This document shows positions 44,672 through 56,568 of a stretch of DNA of 64,000 nt, piece after piece. The translations under genes and the position numbers were made by a program. Numbering within the stretch: position 1 is the first letter of the stretch; every line of letters starts with the position of its first letter. The notes beneath the pieces are model-generated. The model was not told the origin of the DNA. It saw nothing but the letters and a program-made list of their open reading frames with translations, and made no database searches. The stretch is from Pyrenochaeta sp. MPI-SDFR-AT-0127 (lineage: Eukaryota > Ascomycota > Dothideomycetes > Pleosporales > Cucurbitariaceae), in the NCBI GenBank assembly GCA_020747015.1, contig JAGTJM010000018.1, forward strand, positions 656,654 to 720,653, in the 5' to 3' direction.

Positions 44672-46921
44672 ATGGATACCTTCCAGCCATTACGACTTCT
44701 TCGCTATATCAATGAGGAGTTCTCTATTTTTGATTCGCACTTGGTTGAAATCGAGAGTTACGATATAATATCCTACACTTGGGGCTCGCTGATAGACCCA
44801 TACATTTGCGACATTCCGGGGGTGAACTGGAATGTAAAGATCTCTAAAGAAAAGCTGAAGGACATCAAGAGATTGATGGTAAGCACAGGCGTGCAGTATT
44901 TATGGGTAGACTGCATTTGCATCAACCAGGAAGATGATAAGGAAAAGGCCGCCGAGATGTCTAGGATGTTCCAGTACTATAAGCGCGCTTACCGGTGTCA
45001 TATCTTGATTGATATGCCTGAGGTCTGGGACCCGCAGAAGATTGTGGACAACTTGAAGTTTATGGATCACATAAGATCGCACATGGGTGGAGCGGCGCTC
45101 GCCGCAGATGCGCCGAATCTTACTGAGAACGCAATGAAACGTCTTACGGCTTGGACAGAGGCCAAGTGGACTTTTCCGGTACCTCAGTCGACGGTTAGAT
45201 CTGCAGGGATCAATCTTGGTGTACTGAACTGCTACGCTACGAGCATACATCACGTCCGATCCCTCTTTCGAAATTTGTATTTCTCCAGAATGTGGACGTT
45301 CCAAGAGATGATCCTTGGGAAGAACATACTCATGTGGGCTATCAGCCCCGAAAGCATATCTTGCATCGGAGAATTGCATACATGGATGGATCTTGCAACC
45401 GACTCCAAGGACAAGGCGGTTAAACTACAGAAATGGATAGAGACCTCTCGGGAACTGAAGACCGGCGCGGTAAACACGATTCTCAGAGTAATAGAAGAGG
45501 ACAAGCTCTCTCTCACTACTTTGCAGTTGCAAGTCATGGGAATTAATTGCGCACGGTCGGATATTATAAACGGAGGCCCTGGCTGGTGGTATGAGAATCA
45601 CAAAGGCGTAAGCAATATATTTTCCGCCGCTTCGATCACATCGAGGACCTGTCGGGAAAGAGGAGACATTTTTATCGGCCTCCTGGGCATCTTTAGTGGG
45701 CTATTTACAGCAGAAGAGATAGAAAGGGACATGTCTGGAGATGACATGGAACGCATATCGTTCAACTTCTTTAAGCAGCTGTCTACCAAAACGACGTTTG
45801 CGTGGACAAAACTCGCAATAAGTAGTGGAGAAAGAAAAGAGTGGGACTGGATACCCGTGGTAGCAAACTATCCTGGAACCATGACTACTGACATCTTTGC
45901 GGGCGTAGTTCGCTTGGGAAGGCTGAAACCAAAAGGCCAGGCGAAAGCAGACGCGATAGTCAATCTCAAAGGCGTTCCAAGGAAGTATATGAAAATCAAG
46001 CTCAATCAGGTCAGCCAAGAGAATACCGGTTTCCATTTCTCTTTCAAGGGCTGTAATTGTGGACAGAAAGTAAAGACTGGCATCTTCAGCAGTGAGCAGA
46101 TTCCCACCTATGATCAGCCGAAGATCATAGTAAAAGACGAGACCGGTAAGATACTAGTACAATGTGCAACAATACTCGGTAGTATCTTAGACCCCGGCGG
46201 GAATGTGGTTCACTATAAAAGAAGACTACTCCGAAAACTACGACCAAAATGGTATGTCAGCGATCATAGTGCGAAACCTGTGAACTGGGAAGACAAATGC
46301 GTCAGCGGCACCTTCTGGGAAAACCCTGACCCGTTGTACATCAGACCACACAACGAGTCGATGAATTTCAGGATGAACGATGTATACGAATGCGGCTCTC
46401 GCCTCGCAAACAACAGCACGGCTTTCATAACATGCGAAGTCCGCATCAATTGCGGATGCACAATCGTCGCTCCCTTCTCGTTCATTTTCGAGGCGTTGAC
46501 TGCCGTAGAAGGAAGCGCTCTGGGTGGCACCTCCGCTTATATTGATCAAGACAATAGGATTGCTCTGAGGGACGGGCTGGGGTTGGTGCAGATAGGAGAC
46601 GTAGGCAAAACGTTTAACCTTATAGCATTTGGCGGTGATGTCAAGGCTCACAAATCGTACGCTTCACTTTGCAAGAGCACAAAGAAAGATAAAGCAGTAG
46701 TCCCCAAGTTACCATGGCCTACTGGAAGAGCGTTGGTGAAAGAAGAATTCACACATGGCCTGGCGGATAAGATGAGAAATTATGGATATGTGCTCACAGG
46801 AGGCATAGGAAATCTACTGATCTCCAGGAACCACTTGATGGACCCGTACAAAATTTTGGGAGTATGCATAGATGAGAAAATTGCGAATGAGAAGGGCCAG
46901 CGTGAAGTAACTATAAGATGA
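44672..46921 (+). CDS. HET-domain (heterokaryon incompatibility) protein
   Basis: Single exon, 749 aa. The HET domain occupies roughly residues 27-215, with its conserved blocks in order: SYDIISYTWGS (about 30-39), LWVDCICINQEDDKEKAAEMSRMFQYY starting near 77, and SRMWTFQEMIL (about 205-215). The C-terminal 500 residues have no recognised repeat or NACHT module. They contain several Cys (CNCGQ, CEVRINCGCTI) and a TGRALVKEEF stretch common in long fungal HET proteins. HET domains are TIR-like and trigger regulated cell death after non-self recognition between hyphae; whether this one is active is unknown. It lies between two F-box-like paralogues. Confidence 0.93.
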   Translation: MDTFQPLRLLRYINEEFSIFDSHLVEIESYDIISYTWGSLIDPYICDIPGVNWNVKISKEKLKDIKRLMVSTGVQYLWVDCICINQEDDKEKAAEMSRMFQYYKRAYRCHILIDMPEVWDPQKIVDNLKFMDHIRSHMGGAALAADAPNLTENAMKRLTAWTEAKWTFPVPQSTVRSAGINLGVLNCYATSIHHVRSLFRNLYFSRMWTFQEMILGKNILMWAISPESISCIGELHTWMDLATDSKDKAVKLQKWIETSRELKTGAVNTILRVIEEDKLSLTTLQLQVMGINCARSDIINGGPGWWYENHKGVSNIFSAASITSRTCRERGDIFIGLLGIFSGLFTAEEIERDMSGDDMERISFNFFKQLSTKTTFAWTKLAISSGERKEWDWIPVVANYPGTMTTDIFAGVVRLGRLKPKGQAKADAIVNLKGVPRKYMKIKLNQVSQENTGFHFSFKGCNCGQKVKTGIFSSEQIPTYDQPKIIVKDETGKILVQCATILGSILDPGGNVVHYKRRLLRKLRPKWYVSDHSAKPVNWEDKCVSGTFWENPDPLYIRPHNESMNFRMNDVYECGSRLANNSTAFITCEVRINCGCTIVAPFSFIFEALTAVEGSALGGTSAYIDQDNRIALRDGLGLVQIGDVGKTFNLIAFGGDVKAHKSYASLCKSTKKDKAVVPKLPWPTGRALVKEEFTHGLADKMRNYGYVLTGGIGNLLISRNHLMDPYKILGVCIDEKIANEKGQREVTIR

Positions 46922-46949
46922 GCTAGTCAAACCCTTGGGTCCTGTACTA

Positions 46950-47432
46950 TCAAATAATTAGTTTCAAAATTTTCGTAGTGGTTTGAAGTCGACTGGGTTT
47001 CGTGTCAGCTTTGCTCGTTGACAAGAGTCGAAGATAAGATGTACCACGCAGAAAGATATCATCGCCAGACACAAGATTTCCACGCATGGGACTAGTGCTA
47101 TCGATAGCTGAAGTTCCATTGCTGATCGACATCATGGAAATCAAACGGGCCTCTTTGCGGCCTGCTTTGACACAAACAAGGTTGTGTATTCGCCCGCAAT
47201 CTACACGTCACTACAACACCGCCTCATTCATGTTGATGTCAACATCATCTACAATGCCTTTACCAGAGTCTATAATTCGGTTGCAATCTTCCTCGTCACG
47301 GTGACTGCGGATTGTTGTACGACGCAAATCGCAAACAAATGTCCCTGAGGAGATCATCTGTGGTAATTTTTCGGTGACCTTTACTTGGGTTGCTTCTCCC
47401 GTGTTATATTTCGGCTTTCGCGCCATCTTCAT
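46950..47432 (-). CDS. Small hypothetical protein (proposed)
   Basis: Two exons on the minus strand, 47432-47264 and 47161-46950; 126 aa. The donor GTAAAG and acceptor AAGCAG are consensus and join the frames exactly (IIDSG to RKEARLISMM), removing a stop. The N-terminus is basic (MKMARKPKYNTGEATQVKV); the C-terminus is Ser/Thr/Lys-rich. I recognise no domain. It ends 28 bp from the HET stop codon, in convergent orientation, and its start is 151 bp from the start of the F-box-like gene on the other strand. Support is only from splice and frame logic, so it could be non-coding. Confidence 0.4.
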
Positions 47433-47583
47433 TCTTCCTCCATCACAGGATTTCCTTCATTCTCAGTTATTCTTATCTTTGGAGCTCGCTCAGCTTGCCT
47501 AAACCTCGGCAACAGTGCTTCTTTTGCAACATTATGCTGTAAGTACTAATGTCCTCCTTTAAGTCGTGCTGCAGTATCTTGAC

Positions 47584-49215
47584 ATGAGCAATGACGGTGA
47601 AGTGAAATCAGCTAACATAAACAGCCCGATTCGCAGTATCACTCCTCCATTTCAACCCATTGCCTCAATCGAGTTCGGTCTTTTGACAACCATGTCTCTT
47701 CCATCTACTCCAATTCGCGGCACGGGCATGTCTAGCAATAATATTATCATAGGAGCACCGCACGCACACGTCCCTCCTTCACCGGGTATTGTACCAGAAG
47801 TACAATCTGCATCGTTTACGGAGCCTTCTATCCAGGAGCTAAAGACAACAGCCCGCAAGCGAAATGGCATTCATAATCTACGTACTGGTGCTGGCGTGAA
47901 GAAACCTCAGACGAAAAAGAGCGCGAGAAGTGCTATCGCGAAGCTCAAAAGCGCTGCATTTGGTGCAGTGAGCGTAACAAGCTCAAAAGCGCTTGAGAAG
48001 CCGTTTCCATTCATGAACCTCCCAGGCGGTACGTAGCCTTCCAGACAACCTTCATCACGGGAGCCGCTAATGAGTACCAGAAATTCGAAATCTCATATAT
48101 CAATTCACCTCTGGAAGCTCAAAACAAGCTCTTCTTGTCCATCGTCCACGCATGGCATCCCTACGCCCGCGCACTCGTGTCGATCGATCCCGCCCGCTCG
48201 CATCTGACATCACTGGCAACGAGCATGATACTGCGCTGTTCATGGTCAACAAGCGTTGCGATAAACCTAAATCAAAGAGCGCAAAAGGAGCTACTATACG
48301 CGAAACTAACCGTCCCTACTTCGGTTTGACCCAGGTGAACAGGTTAATCCGCGGCGAGTACCGTCCCATTTATTTGCAGAAGCAGGAAGTTGGAATGGAT
48401 TTAACCAAGACTGTGGAGTACTTGCGGACGTTTTACTACGATGCCGCAGCTGGGCTTACCAGTCTCGATGCGCCGGGCATTCGTAAGTCTGATTTACCAT
48501 TCACTGGTAATCTGACCATCGCTGTAGGCAACAAGCCTAATGAGATGGAACGATCCAAGGACGGCATCGAAGTATTTCCTCTGTTGGACCTCTGGGCCAA
48601 TAGCTTCAAAATTGAGGCCGGTTTTGGTCGCTACTTGAAGGCGCACTATGTACCTGAGCGTGATGGCGAGGCTAAGGACCTGTAAGTCGTTTCTGCCTCC
48701 TACACTCGTACCAAAATTATTTCAGTCACTAATTTTCGTACAGTTACCGCCTTTTTGGCCGCCGTGTCCTTCGTAACCGATCCTGTAGCCAGATGAACAT
48801 CCTTTGGCGCGCCATCTTGCGCAATCGCGCTCTTGCCTCTGTCCGCATTCATCGAAAGCCAGCCGCACGCCTTTGGAGCATCGATGAAATGGCTGGCTTT
48901 GGTTTTTCAAGTTCTGCATCTGCCGCTCTCTCCATCGGCTACCGGTTCCCTGTAGGTCAGCAACCGAAGCCGTACATTCACATCATCTTTAAGAAGGAGT
49001 GTGCTGAGCCGTGGATGACCGGATTTGAGTCAAACATACCCAAGTCACCTGATGATTGGCTGGCGGCCCGGGGCTTTGGCAACATGGAGCACTTTGATGT
49101 CAGGGTTGGAATTGCTTGTCAGACGCGCGGGGCTGCGGATGCCGTAAGTGTGGGCTGCGATATCAAGAGTCGCTTTGAGAAATGGCGATGCCCCATTAAT
49201 GAGGTGGTGGGTTAA
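47584..49215 (+). CDS. F-box/2EXR-like protein with disordered N-terminus
   Basis: Three exons: 47584-48028, 48081-48681, 48744-49215; 505 aa. Residues 1-140 are Ser/Pro/Lys-rich and probably disordered, with a basic KKPQTKKSARSAIAKLK patch that could be a nuclear localisation signal. The splice between exons 1 and 2 creates FPFMNLPGEIRNLIYQF (about 141-157), the LPxEIRNxIY signature. LTQVNRLIRGEYRPIY (about 228-243) is the second shared motif. Both match the minus-strand gene at 42169-42984, indicating a local duplication with later divergence. Function unknown. The third exon (VLRNRSCSQMNILWRAILR...) adds a C-terminal domain absent from the shorter paralogue. Confidence 0.8.
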
Positions 49216-49773
49216 CGATTGATTGTTTGGTCAAGCATATCCGACGTGAAGATTGCTAAAGAAGCGCCGTTGATGGTTATTGTTCTTGGGTTTGGAGCAT
49301 GCTAGTCAAAGTGGCTTTCATCATTGGCACGAGGTGTTCAGACATTTTGGTATTAGGATTTTATACTCAACGAGAGTTGATGAGCATAGAACCTGGAGAG
49401 CGCTTTCGCGATACCTAGACGCAATGTCATTTCCATATTTTCTCGTCTGCGGACAGCCATTTTCGACAGCAAAATTTATCTATAGCCCAAAATTGATCAA
49501 ATACGGGTAGTTTTCAACTGAGAGGATTGTCAGAGTAATGAGTTTCGGTGTCGCGAACATGAAAACCGATGAAATGAAGTGCTAAGATAATTCTGGTCAA
49601 GCGAAGGATTCTCGTCCAGGATTTGGAACAATCAGAGTAAGGCCGCGGCCTGTTAGCTGGCGCTGAGTCATGGAGGGAATGTCACTACTCTTCTTCTGCG
49701 CATTCGCAATTCTTTAACTTTTCCCTAGACATTATAGCTGAAAATCGACAATCGCCACGGTGAGCCTGGCATA
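49216..49773. other. Intergenic
   Basis: No supported feature. Confidence 0.6.
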
Positions 49774-51222
49774 ATGCTCGACCACGTCTCGACTTCCGAG
49801 GGTTTGCCCGTGCTCGTCATCGGCGCTGGCGTAAGCGGACTCCTCCTCGCCCAACAACTTCGCATGTCGAAGATACCATTTCGAATATTCGAACGCGATA
49901 ATGATCTTCTGACACGAGGAGTTGGCTGGGGTCTAACACTCCATTGGTCTCTTCCAGCGCTCCGCCAATTGCTGCCTCAGGATCTTTTGGCACAACTGCC
50001 TCAAACATACGTTGATCGCGCTGCAGTGGAGCGCGGTGAATCTTCTACATTTCCATTCTTCGATCTCAGCACTGGAGAACTAAAAGGTTCGAGCCCCAAG
50101 GCATCAGAGGATCAGCGTGTAAGGGTGACAAGACAGCGACTACGAAAGTTATTAGCTACAGGGATTGATATTCAGGTGCGCCTTGGGTGATTACCACGCT
50201 TTGTTGACTCGAATACCTACTGAGATAGAATGCAGTGGGAAAAAGCATTTCAAGGATTCCATGAAGATGATGAATCGGTGACTGCTGTTTTCGAGGATGG
50301 AACAACATGCCAGGGCCAACGGATCATTGGCTGTGATGGCAGCCATTCTCGAGTACGACGTGCAGTCTTTCCAGAAGGGTTTGCGAATTATCAAATACCG
50401 GTCCGGATGTTTGGCTTCACCATGAGAGTAATAAAAGAGCAAGCAAGACCTATTCTGGATCTGGATCCATTCTTTCTTCAAGGCACGGCATCTGCGAACG
50501 ATACATTCATGTATATCAGCCGTAAGTCATGAGTCACTCTCTATACGCTTCATCTATCAACCCATTCATCTCACTGACATGTTCGTTTTAGTGCTCGAGT
50601 CGCCAGATAGGGTTGAGCCCATAATAGATGATACGTACACTTACCAAATCTGCATTTCGGCAAATACGAATACGTCAGCTCTCAACCAACTTCTCAATAA
50701 GGCTGTTGCTTCGACTAGCAAAGAACGAATTGACATTATCAAACAGGTAGCACGAGACTGGGCTGAACCATTTTGCTCTTTTGTTTCATTGATTCCTGAC
50801 ACAACAGATGTCAAACAACTCGATATTGACGACTTTCCGCCGTCTTCCGGTAAACACGGATCTGAACGAGTCCTGCTCGTTGGAGACGCATCGCACGCCA
50901 TGACAATGTGTAAGACTCTCTTTCTACCCTGCGCCTAGACCGCTAATTCATTAATCACCTCACAGACCGTGGCGAGGGTGCCAATCATGCTATTGTAGAT
51001 ATCCTTGACTTCAAAGAGAAGATACTGCCTCAACTGCACAGTTCGGACAGCACGGCACTCCAATCAAATATTTGCCAATTCCGCGATGGTGTGATTGCGA
51101 GGACGCGGCCAGCAGTTTTAGCGTCGCGACAGGCATGTCTGGATGCGCATGATTGGCATGGTCTATCTGCGAGCAGTCCCTTGCTTACTAGGCGACAAAT
51201 GATCCTCAACTTTGATGGTTAG
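49774..51222 (+). CDS. FAD-dependent monooxygenase (aromatic-ring hydroxylase type)
   Basis: Four exons: 49774-50175, 50236-50521, 50592-50909, 50966-51222; 420 aa. All three flavin-monooxygenase fingerprints are present. VIGAGVSG (about 16-22) is the Rossmann GxGxxG that binds the FAD ADP moiety. IIGCDGSHSRVR is the DG motif. LLVGDASHAMTMYRGEGANHAI (GD at about 327-328) is the FAD ribityl motif, and it is reconstituted only when the third intron is removed. The intron 1 acceptor at 50235 was chosen because IDIQ-WEKAF matches the family. Such enzymes hydroxylate or epoxidise aromatic or polyketide substrates with NAD(P)H and O2. The substrate is unknown. A downstream MFS carrier on the same strand may move the substrate or product. 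Confidence 0.9.
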
Positions 51223-51676
51223 GGTTTGGCTTGTGAGGCCACTTATTAGCTTGGAACGGTCGATCACCCGACACCTCTTGGTCATCTGTTGTAGCTACAG
51301 AGTTTCGTACAGCGTTGTGCAAGACTTTTAGTGCACTCTGGTCTGAACCGTGAAATGCGTTCAATTTCAGAACATGGTGGCCGCTTTTGGCGCGGCAAGC
51401 AAAAATCTTTTTTCCTCCGTAAGGCGACCAGCGATGCGCCTAAGAACGGGGGCCCTCGTAAGTAATATACATCGGTACCTCCTGTTGGTACCAAGCCCTG
51501 CAATTCGCAAGGGTCGCAACTCCGTGCAGCTGCACAACTAGCAAACATCTGGTTCTCGGTTCCATTCCATGATGCTCACAAGAGTTTATTTTAAACCCAA
51601 TGCCGCATTTCCTATGCCTTGGGTTCTTGTATGCGCGATTCTCTTCACCCTCAGCAATATTTCCTGGAGCGGCATA
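51223..51676. other. Intergenic between monooxygenase and MFS genes
   Basis: 454 bp; an open frame upstream of the MFS start (51569-51676) is treated as leader. Nothing else supported. Confidence 0.55.
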
Positions 51677-53457
51677 ATGTCTAAACCAGAGGATTTTGCA
51701 AGAGCCCATGTCGCAAACATACCTGCCGAAGAGAATGGTATCGATGCTGCATGGACGTTTCTCAGCAACCATAACGATGCGGGCATCGAGCCCAATTCCG
51801 TCGACATTAGGGCGATACGACGAAAAATTGACTGGCGCATTGTTCCTTTGATGTTTGGCTGCTACACGATGCAATTTCTCGACAAGGTCATTCTTAATGT
51901 AAGCGTGTGCACCATTCTAAAGCATTTCTTGGGAACAAGACCTAACTGTCATCTAGTATGCCGCGGTTATGGGGATTCAAAAAGATTTGAACTTGAGAGG
52001 CAATCAGTTTTCAAATATCGCAACCTTTCTCTTCGTTGGCTTGCTATGCTTTGAAGTTCCGAATAGTCTGCACTCCTCTTTGACAAATGCATCAACGTAT
52101 GACTAACGCTAAGCAGTCTACTTTCTTCAAATGGTGCCAGCAGCGAAATGGCTGGGCTTGAATGTGATTCTCTGGGGTATCGCTACCGCTTGCGGCGCGG
52201 CTGCGCACAACTATCAGACGCTACTCGTATCCCGCATCTTCCTTGGTATCTTCGAGGCTACAATCGGGCCGTCGCTCCTCCTCATCAGCTCACAGTGGTA
52301 CACCAAATCCGAGCAAGCTCCGCGATTCTCATTCTGGTACTGTGGGCTAGGGTTGGGGCAGATATTGGGTGGCGCAATCTCCTACGGCTTTCAGCACGTG
52401 TCACCAACATCCGGTCTGGAGGGCTGGCGTATCATGTTTATCGTCTTAGGCTGTGTGACGATAGTGATAGGATTTGGAACTATCCTGCTTATTCCAGATA
52501 CGCCGATGAAGGCCCGTTGGCTTTCTGACGTTGAGAAAGTTGCGCTGCTGAAGCATGTCAGCGTTAACATGACAGGCATCCAGAGTCGCAAATTCAGGCC
52601 ACGACAGATCTTAGAAGCATTATTGGATCCGCAAATGTACTTGATGGTTTTGGCAGTCATTTTGGTAAGCTTTCCTTGTGCACTTGAAGCACCAGATGCT
52701 GACCATGAAAGCTTTCTGTTTCAAGCGGTGTTGTCACCACATACTCTGCGACACTGATTCGGAACCTGGGTTACAAACCTAAACAAGCCGCACTGATGAA
52801 CATGCCCTCTGGGGTAATCAGCATATTTTTCACACTTCTTGTGGGGTTCGGTATACGGCGACAGTCTAACCGATGGTTCTGGATTGTTTGCTGCATCATC
52901 CCAGCGTGAGTGTAGCGGGACTACATGATTGACTGAGAATCTGACATCTTACCTAGCATTATGGGAGGAGCATTGATGTCGTTTCTCCCAGTCACCAACA
53001 GGTCCGGCTGCCTTGCTGGCATCTACCTCACGAACGCGGTTGTCGCTCCCTTGCCGGTTCTTTATGCAGTGCGTTTCCTTCCAATACATGTCACTAGCCA
53101 CGACTCAACATCTAATATGAGATACAGTGGACAGCAGCCAACTTCAGCGGAGCCACGAAACGCGCCTTCGCTGCCGCCGTTGTCAGCGGCTCCTTCTCGA
53201 TCGGCAACATTATCGGCCCTCAGACTTTCCAAGCTCGTGATGCGCCAGGCTATCGTCCTGCCAAACTAGCTGTAATGGGGACGCAGGCCGGGTGTGCGGT
53301 GGTAACGATAACACTGTTCCTGTACTATCGCTGGGAGAACCAGAGGAGAGATAACAGGAGAGGTGCTGTAAAAGAGGATGAGAGTGCGTTCATGACGCAA
53401 GAGGTGTGGGCTACCATGACTGATAGGGAGAACCAGCGGTTCCGCTACTGTTATTAA
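51677..53457 (+). CDS. MFS transporter, anion:cation symporter (Dal5/allantoate permease-like)
   Basis: Six exons: 51677-51898, 51957-52065, 52117-52664, 52712-52905, 52957-53068, 53128-53457; 504 aa, all junctions in phase. The N-terminus has RKIDWRIVPLMFGCYTMQFLDKVILNYAAVMG, the TM1 pattern of the ACS family. GIFEATIGPSLLLISSQWYTKSEQAPRFSFWYCGLGLGQILGGAISYGF is the TM4-TM5 signature of Dal5/Tna1-type carriers. IPDTPMKARWLSDVEK precedes the central loop; GPQTFQARDAPGY lies before the last helix pair. The family imports carboxylates, vitamins, allantoate or nicotinate; the substrate here is unknown. The second donor (GTCTGC) is non-consensus but required for frame. Confidence 0.88.
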
Positions 53458-54137
53458 AGTCTTATAGGACAACTCTCTGTAGCACGAGGGATTTTGACAC
53501 GGTCATTCACTCAAAAGACAGACGCGGGATGTTTCTCACCAGACGCGAAGTTTGTACGCCGTCACGTGAGCTGACGTCATACCCTGTTTTCATCTCTTCC
53601 ATCCACCACACGACCTTGTCTCGAACCTGTCACTACGCTTCCCCAACAAGGATGCCTGGTCTATGCTCTGGCAATTCATCTCAGTCTCTACAGCATTAAG
53701 ATTTCATGGAACGAGCTGCTCAGTTCCTGCATGCGCCGCTTAGCATTTGAACCTGGCTCAAGTGCTCGCGACGTGCCTGCGTATGAAACAGGTACTGTCT
53801 TGATAGACAACGCTACTGTACGCGAGAGGGGCTATTTTGCTAGCACAGAGGCTCTGGTGCCGTTCCTGAACGGTTCTTCAACGTTCTTGTAACCGTCTCC
53901 GTAATGGTGCACGCCAATTCTGGCCACTCAGCGCAGATGTGAGGTCATCGACCGGGATTGTGACCAGTTGCTGATGCTGCACCCCAGACGTTTAAACATA
54001 GCTCACAACCCCCTCTCTCTTTGTTCAAGATTTTGCAAAACTCTTCAGATATCCTGCCGCATCTCTTTGCTTTCGATTCATCTATTTTCCGACAGCAGCA
54101 TTGGTTGTCCTGTTATCACGCTCGCTTAGCACCAACA
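53458..54137. other. Intergenic
   Basis: No supported feature. The AGCTGACGTCAT stretch near 53570 contains a CRE-like TGACGTCA core. Confidence 0.55.
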
Positions 54138-55421
54138 ATGTCGCGACCAAAGAGCATGCCTGACTTTACCTCCCTTATGGATGCGTCAACGACGATTTTT
54201 GAGAAGCGCATACACAGCCGAAGACAGACATCGCCTGAGCGAAAGGTAGAACATGCAAGAAAGAAGCCAAGCATCTCACTCGCAGCTGGCCTGATCATGA
54301 ACACGGACAGTCCAAAGGTCACCGGGCCTCTAAACTCACCACGAAAGCACAGTCGAGAGCGCACGATAGAGGAAGGCCAGGAAGAGCCGGATGAAGATGA
54401 GACTTTGTTTTATGCCTACGCGCTGAAGGTATGCAACCTGTAGCTCGGAAGCACCTCCGTTTCCGCATTATACCGCATGATGCACCCAGCTGACATGCCC
54501 TCATAGAGCAACTACTCCAACTCTCCCCCGTACATCCTTACATTCGCTTCCGCTGCCATCTGCTCGCAATGGTGGGCCATTGTTCGAACTGAATATCCAG
54601 ATTCGGCCCGCCCGAGCCCGCAGCTTTTCGTCTTGAAGAGCGAAGACATGGAGCATATACAAGATGAGCCTAAGCTCCTCAACCTTCGACATAAATGGTT
54701 TTGCACTTCGCAGGATAGTCCTACGAGTGTATCAGCAATCATACCACTACAGACTACGAATGGTCTTCCAATCGCTGCGCCGCACCACCCGGTCGTAGAA
54801 AAGCCGGCCACATCCGCGATTGACCGTCTCACCGAGACACTGGAGAGACTGGCAAGTGTGGTGGAGACCAATGCGGATCAGATTCACGCGCTCTCGGTGG
54901 CACAATCAGCTGGCCTGCAAGCGATGCAGGAGATAAACGAATCGAACAGCACGCAGATTAAAGCTATCGCTGACTCGCAAATTAAGCTTCAAGGGCTTGT
55001 TGACCAGAACGCCTCACACTACATCGCGCTTTCTAACACATCATTTCAAACACAGGAAAAGATCAAGGAGATCATGAAGTCCACTGCAACGCAAGTCCAA
55101 AGTCTCTCCAAGAACCAGGCAAAGCTTGCGAATACGTGCGATGCTATGATGCGTGGTATCGACGATCTCAGTACTTCTGTCTCCCAGATGAATGTGAATT
55201 CGGCCATGTCCGACACAGCAAGTACGCAGTCGATCCAGTCGGCTGCTTCATTCAGCGCCATCGCAAATCGCATTAGCCCGCCTCCAAGGAAGCTGAACCG
55301 AAGAGTAAAAGGTGTATGGTATGAATACGATACATCTTCGACGCCGACTGGGTCCCCAAAGAGGAGCGTGAACTTTGCGGACACGCCATCGAAGAGTCCG
55401 CTTAGCCTCAAGAATACTTGA
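54138..55421 (+). CDS. Hypothetical coiled-coil protein
   Basis: Two exons, 54138-54428 and 54507-55421, 78-bp intron; 401 aa. I do not recognise a named domain. The N-terminal 95 residues are Ser/Arg-rich and end in an acidic patch (EEGQEEPDEDETLFYAYALK). A short globular part follows, with SNYSNSPPYILTF and AAICSQWWAIVRTEYPDS. Residues about 230-350 show heptad-like spacing with repeated Gln/Asn/Ser-rich units (TNADQIHALSVAQ, SNSTQIKAIADSQ, STATQVQSLSKNQ), suggesting a long coiled coil of repeated 40-residue blocks. The tail is basic with SP motifs (TPTGSPKRSVNF, TPSKSPLSL), plausible kinase sites. A scaffold or cytoskeletal role is possible but unproven. Confidence 0.7.
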
Positions 55422-56568
55422 TTTTGCGGCACATTCTTATCAGATCTAAGCTCCAGTGCGCATGAGGGAAAGCCAGAATAACGCAATATAGAGTTCGGTA
55501 CTGGCACACCTTTCTTCTACACGCCGAGTTGATCGAATAACTCGCATTCGGGTATGTGACATCGTAAATTCACATCCGACCATGGTTCCAACTTGTGTGT
55601 AATCCTTCCATATTGATTACAAATGCTACACCACTGCGCATTCTTCCCTTTACCATACCGAGGTCTCGAATGAAATTATTGGAACTAAGTTTGTCATTCC
55701 TGGGCTACTCCCACTAGGGTCAGCACTTGCAGCTCCACCTCACGAATTATTCGGAGTACATCTCGGCCTCTCCAAGCACAGCGACACCCAAAAGGCGCCG
55801 GCCCATATGTTTTAAGGCTTTCAAGGTCTTGGATAAGCAGAATTATGATCCTTTATCTCAATTCCGCATTCCTGCTCTACCGAAAAGTCACAGTGGTTGT
55901 TCTGCTTCATTTGCGGCAAGACCACGTGGTGATTGTGGACAAGGCATCCCAATAGCTTGCCCATCAACATCGTTCGTTGCATCGGTGTACAAATTCAAGG
56001 TGTCTTCCAAATCTCTAGTAGCAGCTGTTAGCAGTCTGAATGCGGATTAGATTTGCTTCATCAAATTCGATTGGAAGACTGAGCTAGTGGGTATCTGCTT
56101 TTGGTACAGATGCAGCAAAGTCTGGAGAATGGTCTGCGAATTCAGTCTCACCACATATATCCGTGAAAATTGGGCTAGGTCGATGACTTAATTAATTTAT
56201 CAGATAACATGCTCTTAATTTTTTCATTCGGTATAGAACTCGTACCATATATTAAACAGCACCAATACTGACCTGGAACATCATGTGTATACAGAGTAAT
56301 GACTGGTATACACTCACGTTTGTGACATGGCCATCTGCATCCTCCACCAAAATGACTCTTTACGCCCTCACCTAGTGTTAGTAGTAGCCTACTCCCTACT
56401 TAAATTTTCCACTATCATAATACAGTGATCTTGATGTCCCCACTTTCTTTTGGGTATCAAGAACCAAAGTCTACATAGTGCCAATCTTCAGCCTTCCGTA
56501 AGATATTCGACAAAGCAAACCATCGATAAGATTACTTCGCTGTGGCATTGCAAAATCACAAAAGCAGA
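55422..56568. other. Intergenic
   Basis: No supported gene. The open frame 55727-56050 has no recognisable features. The region 56150-56420 is AT-rich. Confidence 0.5.
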
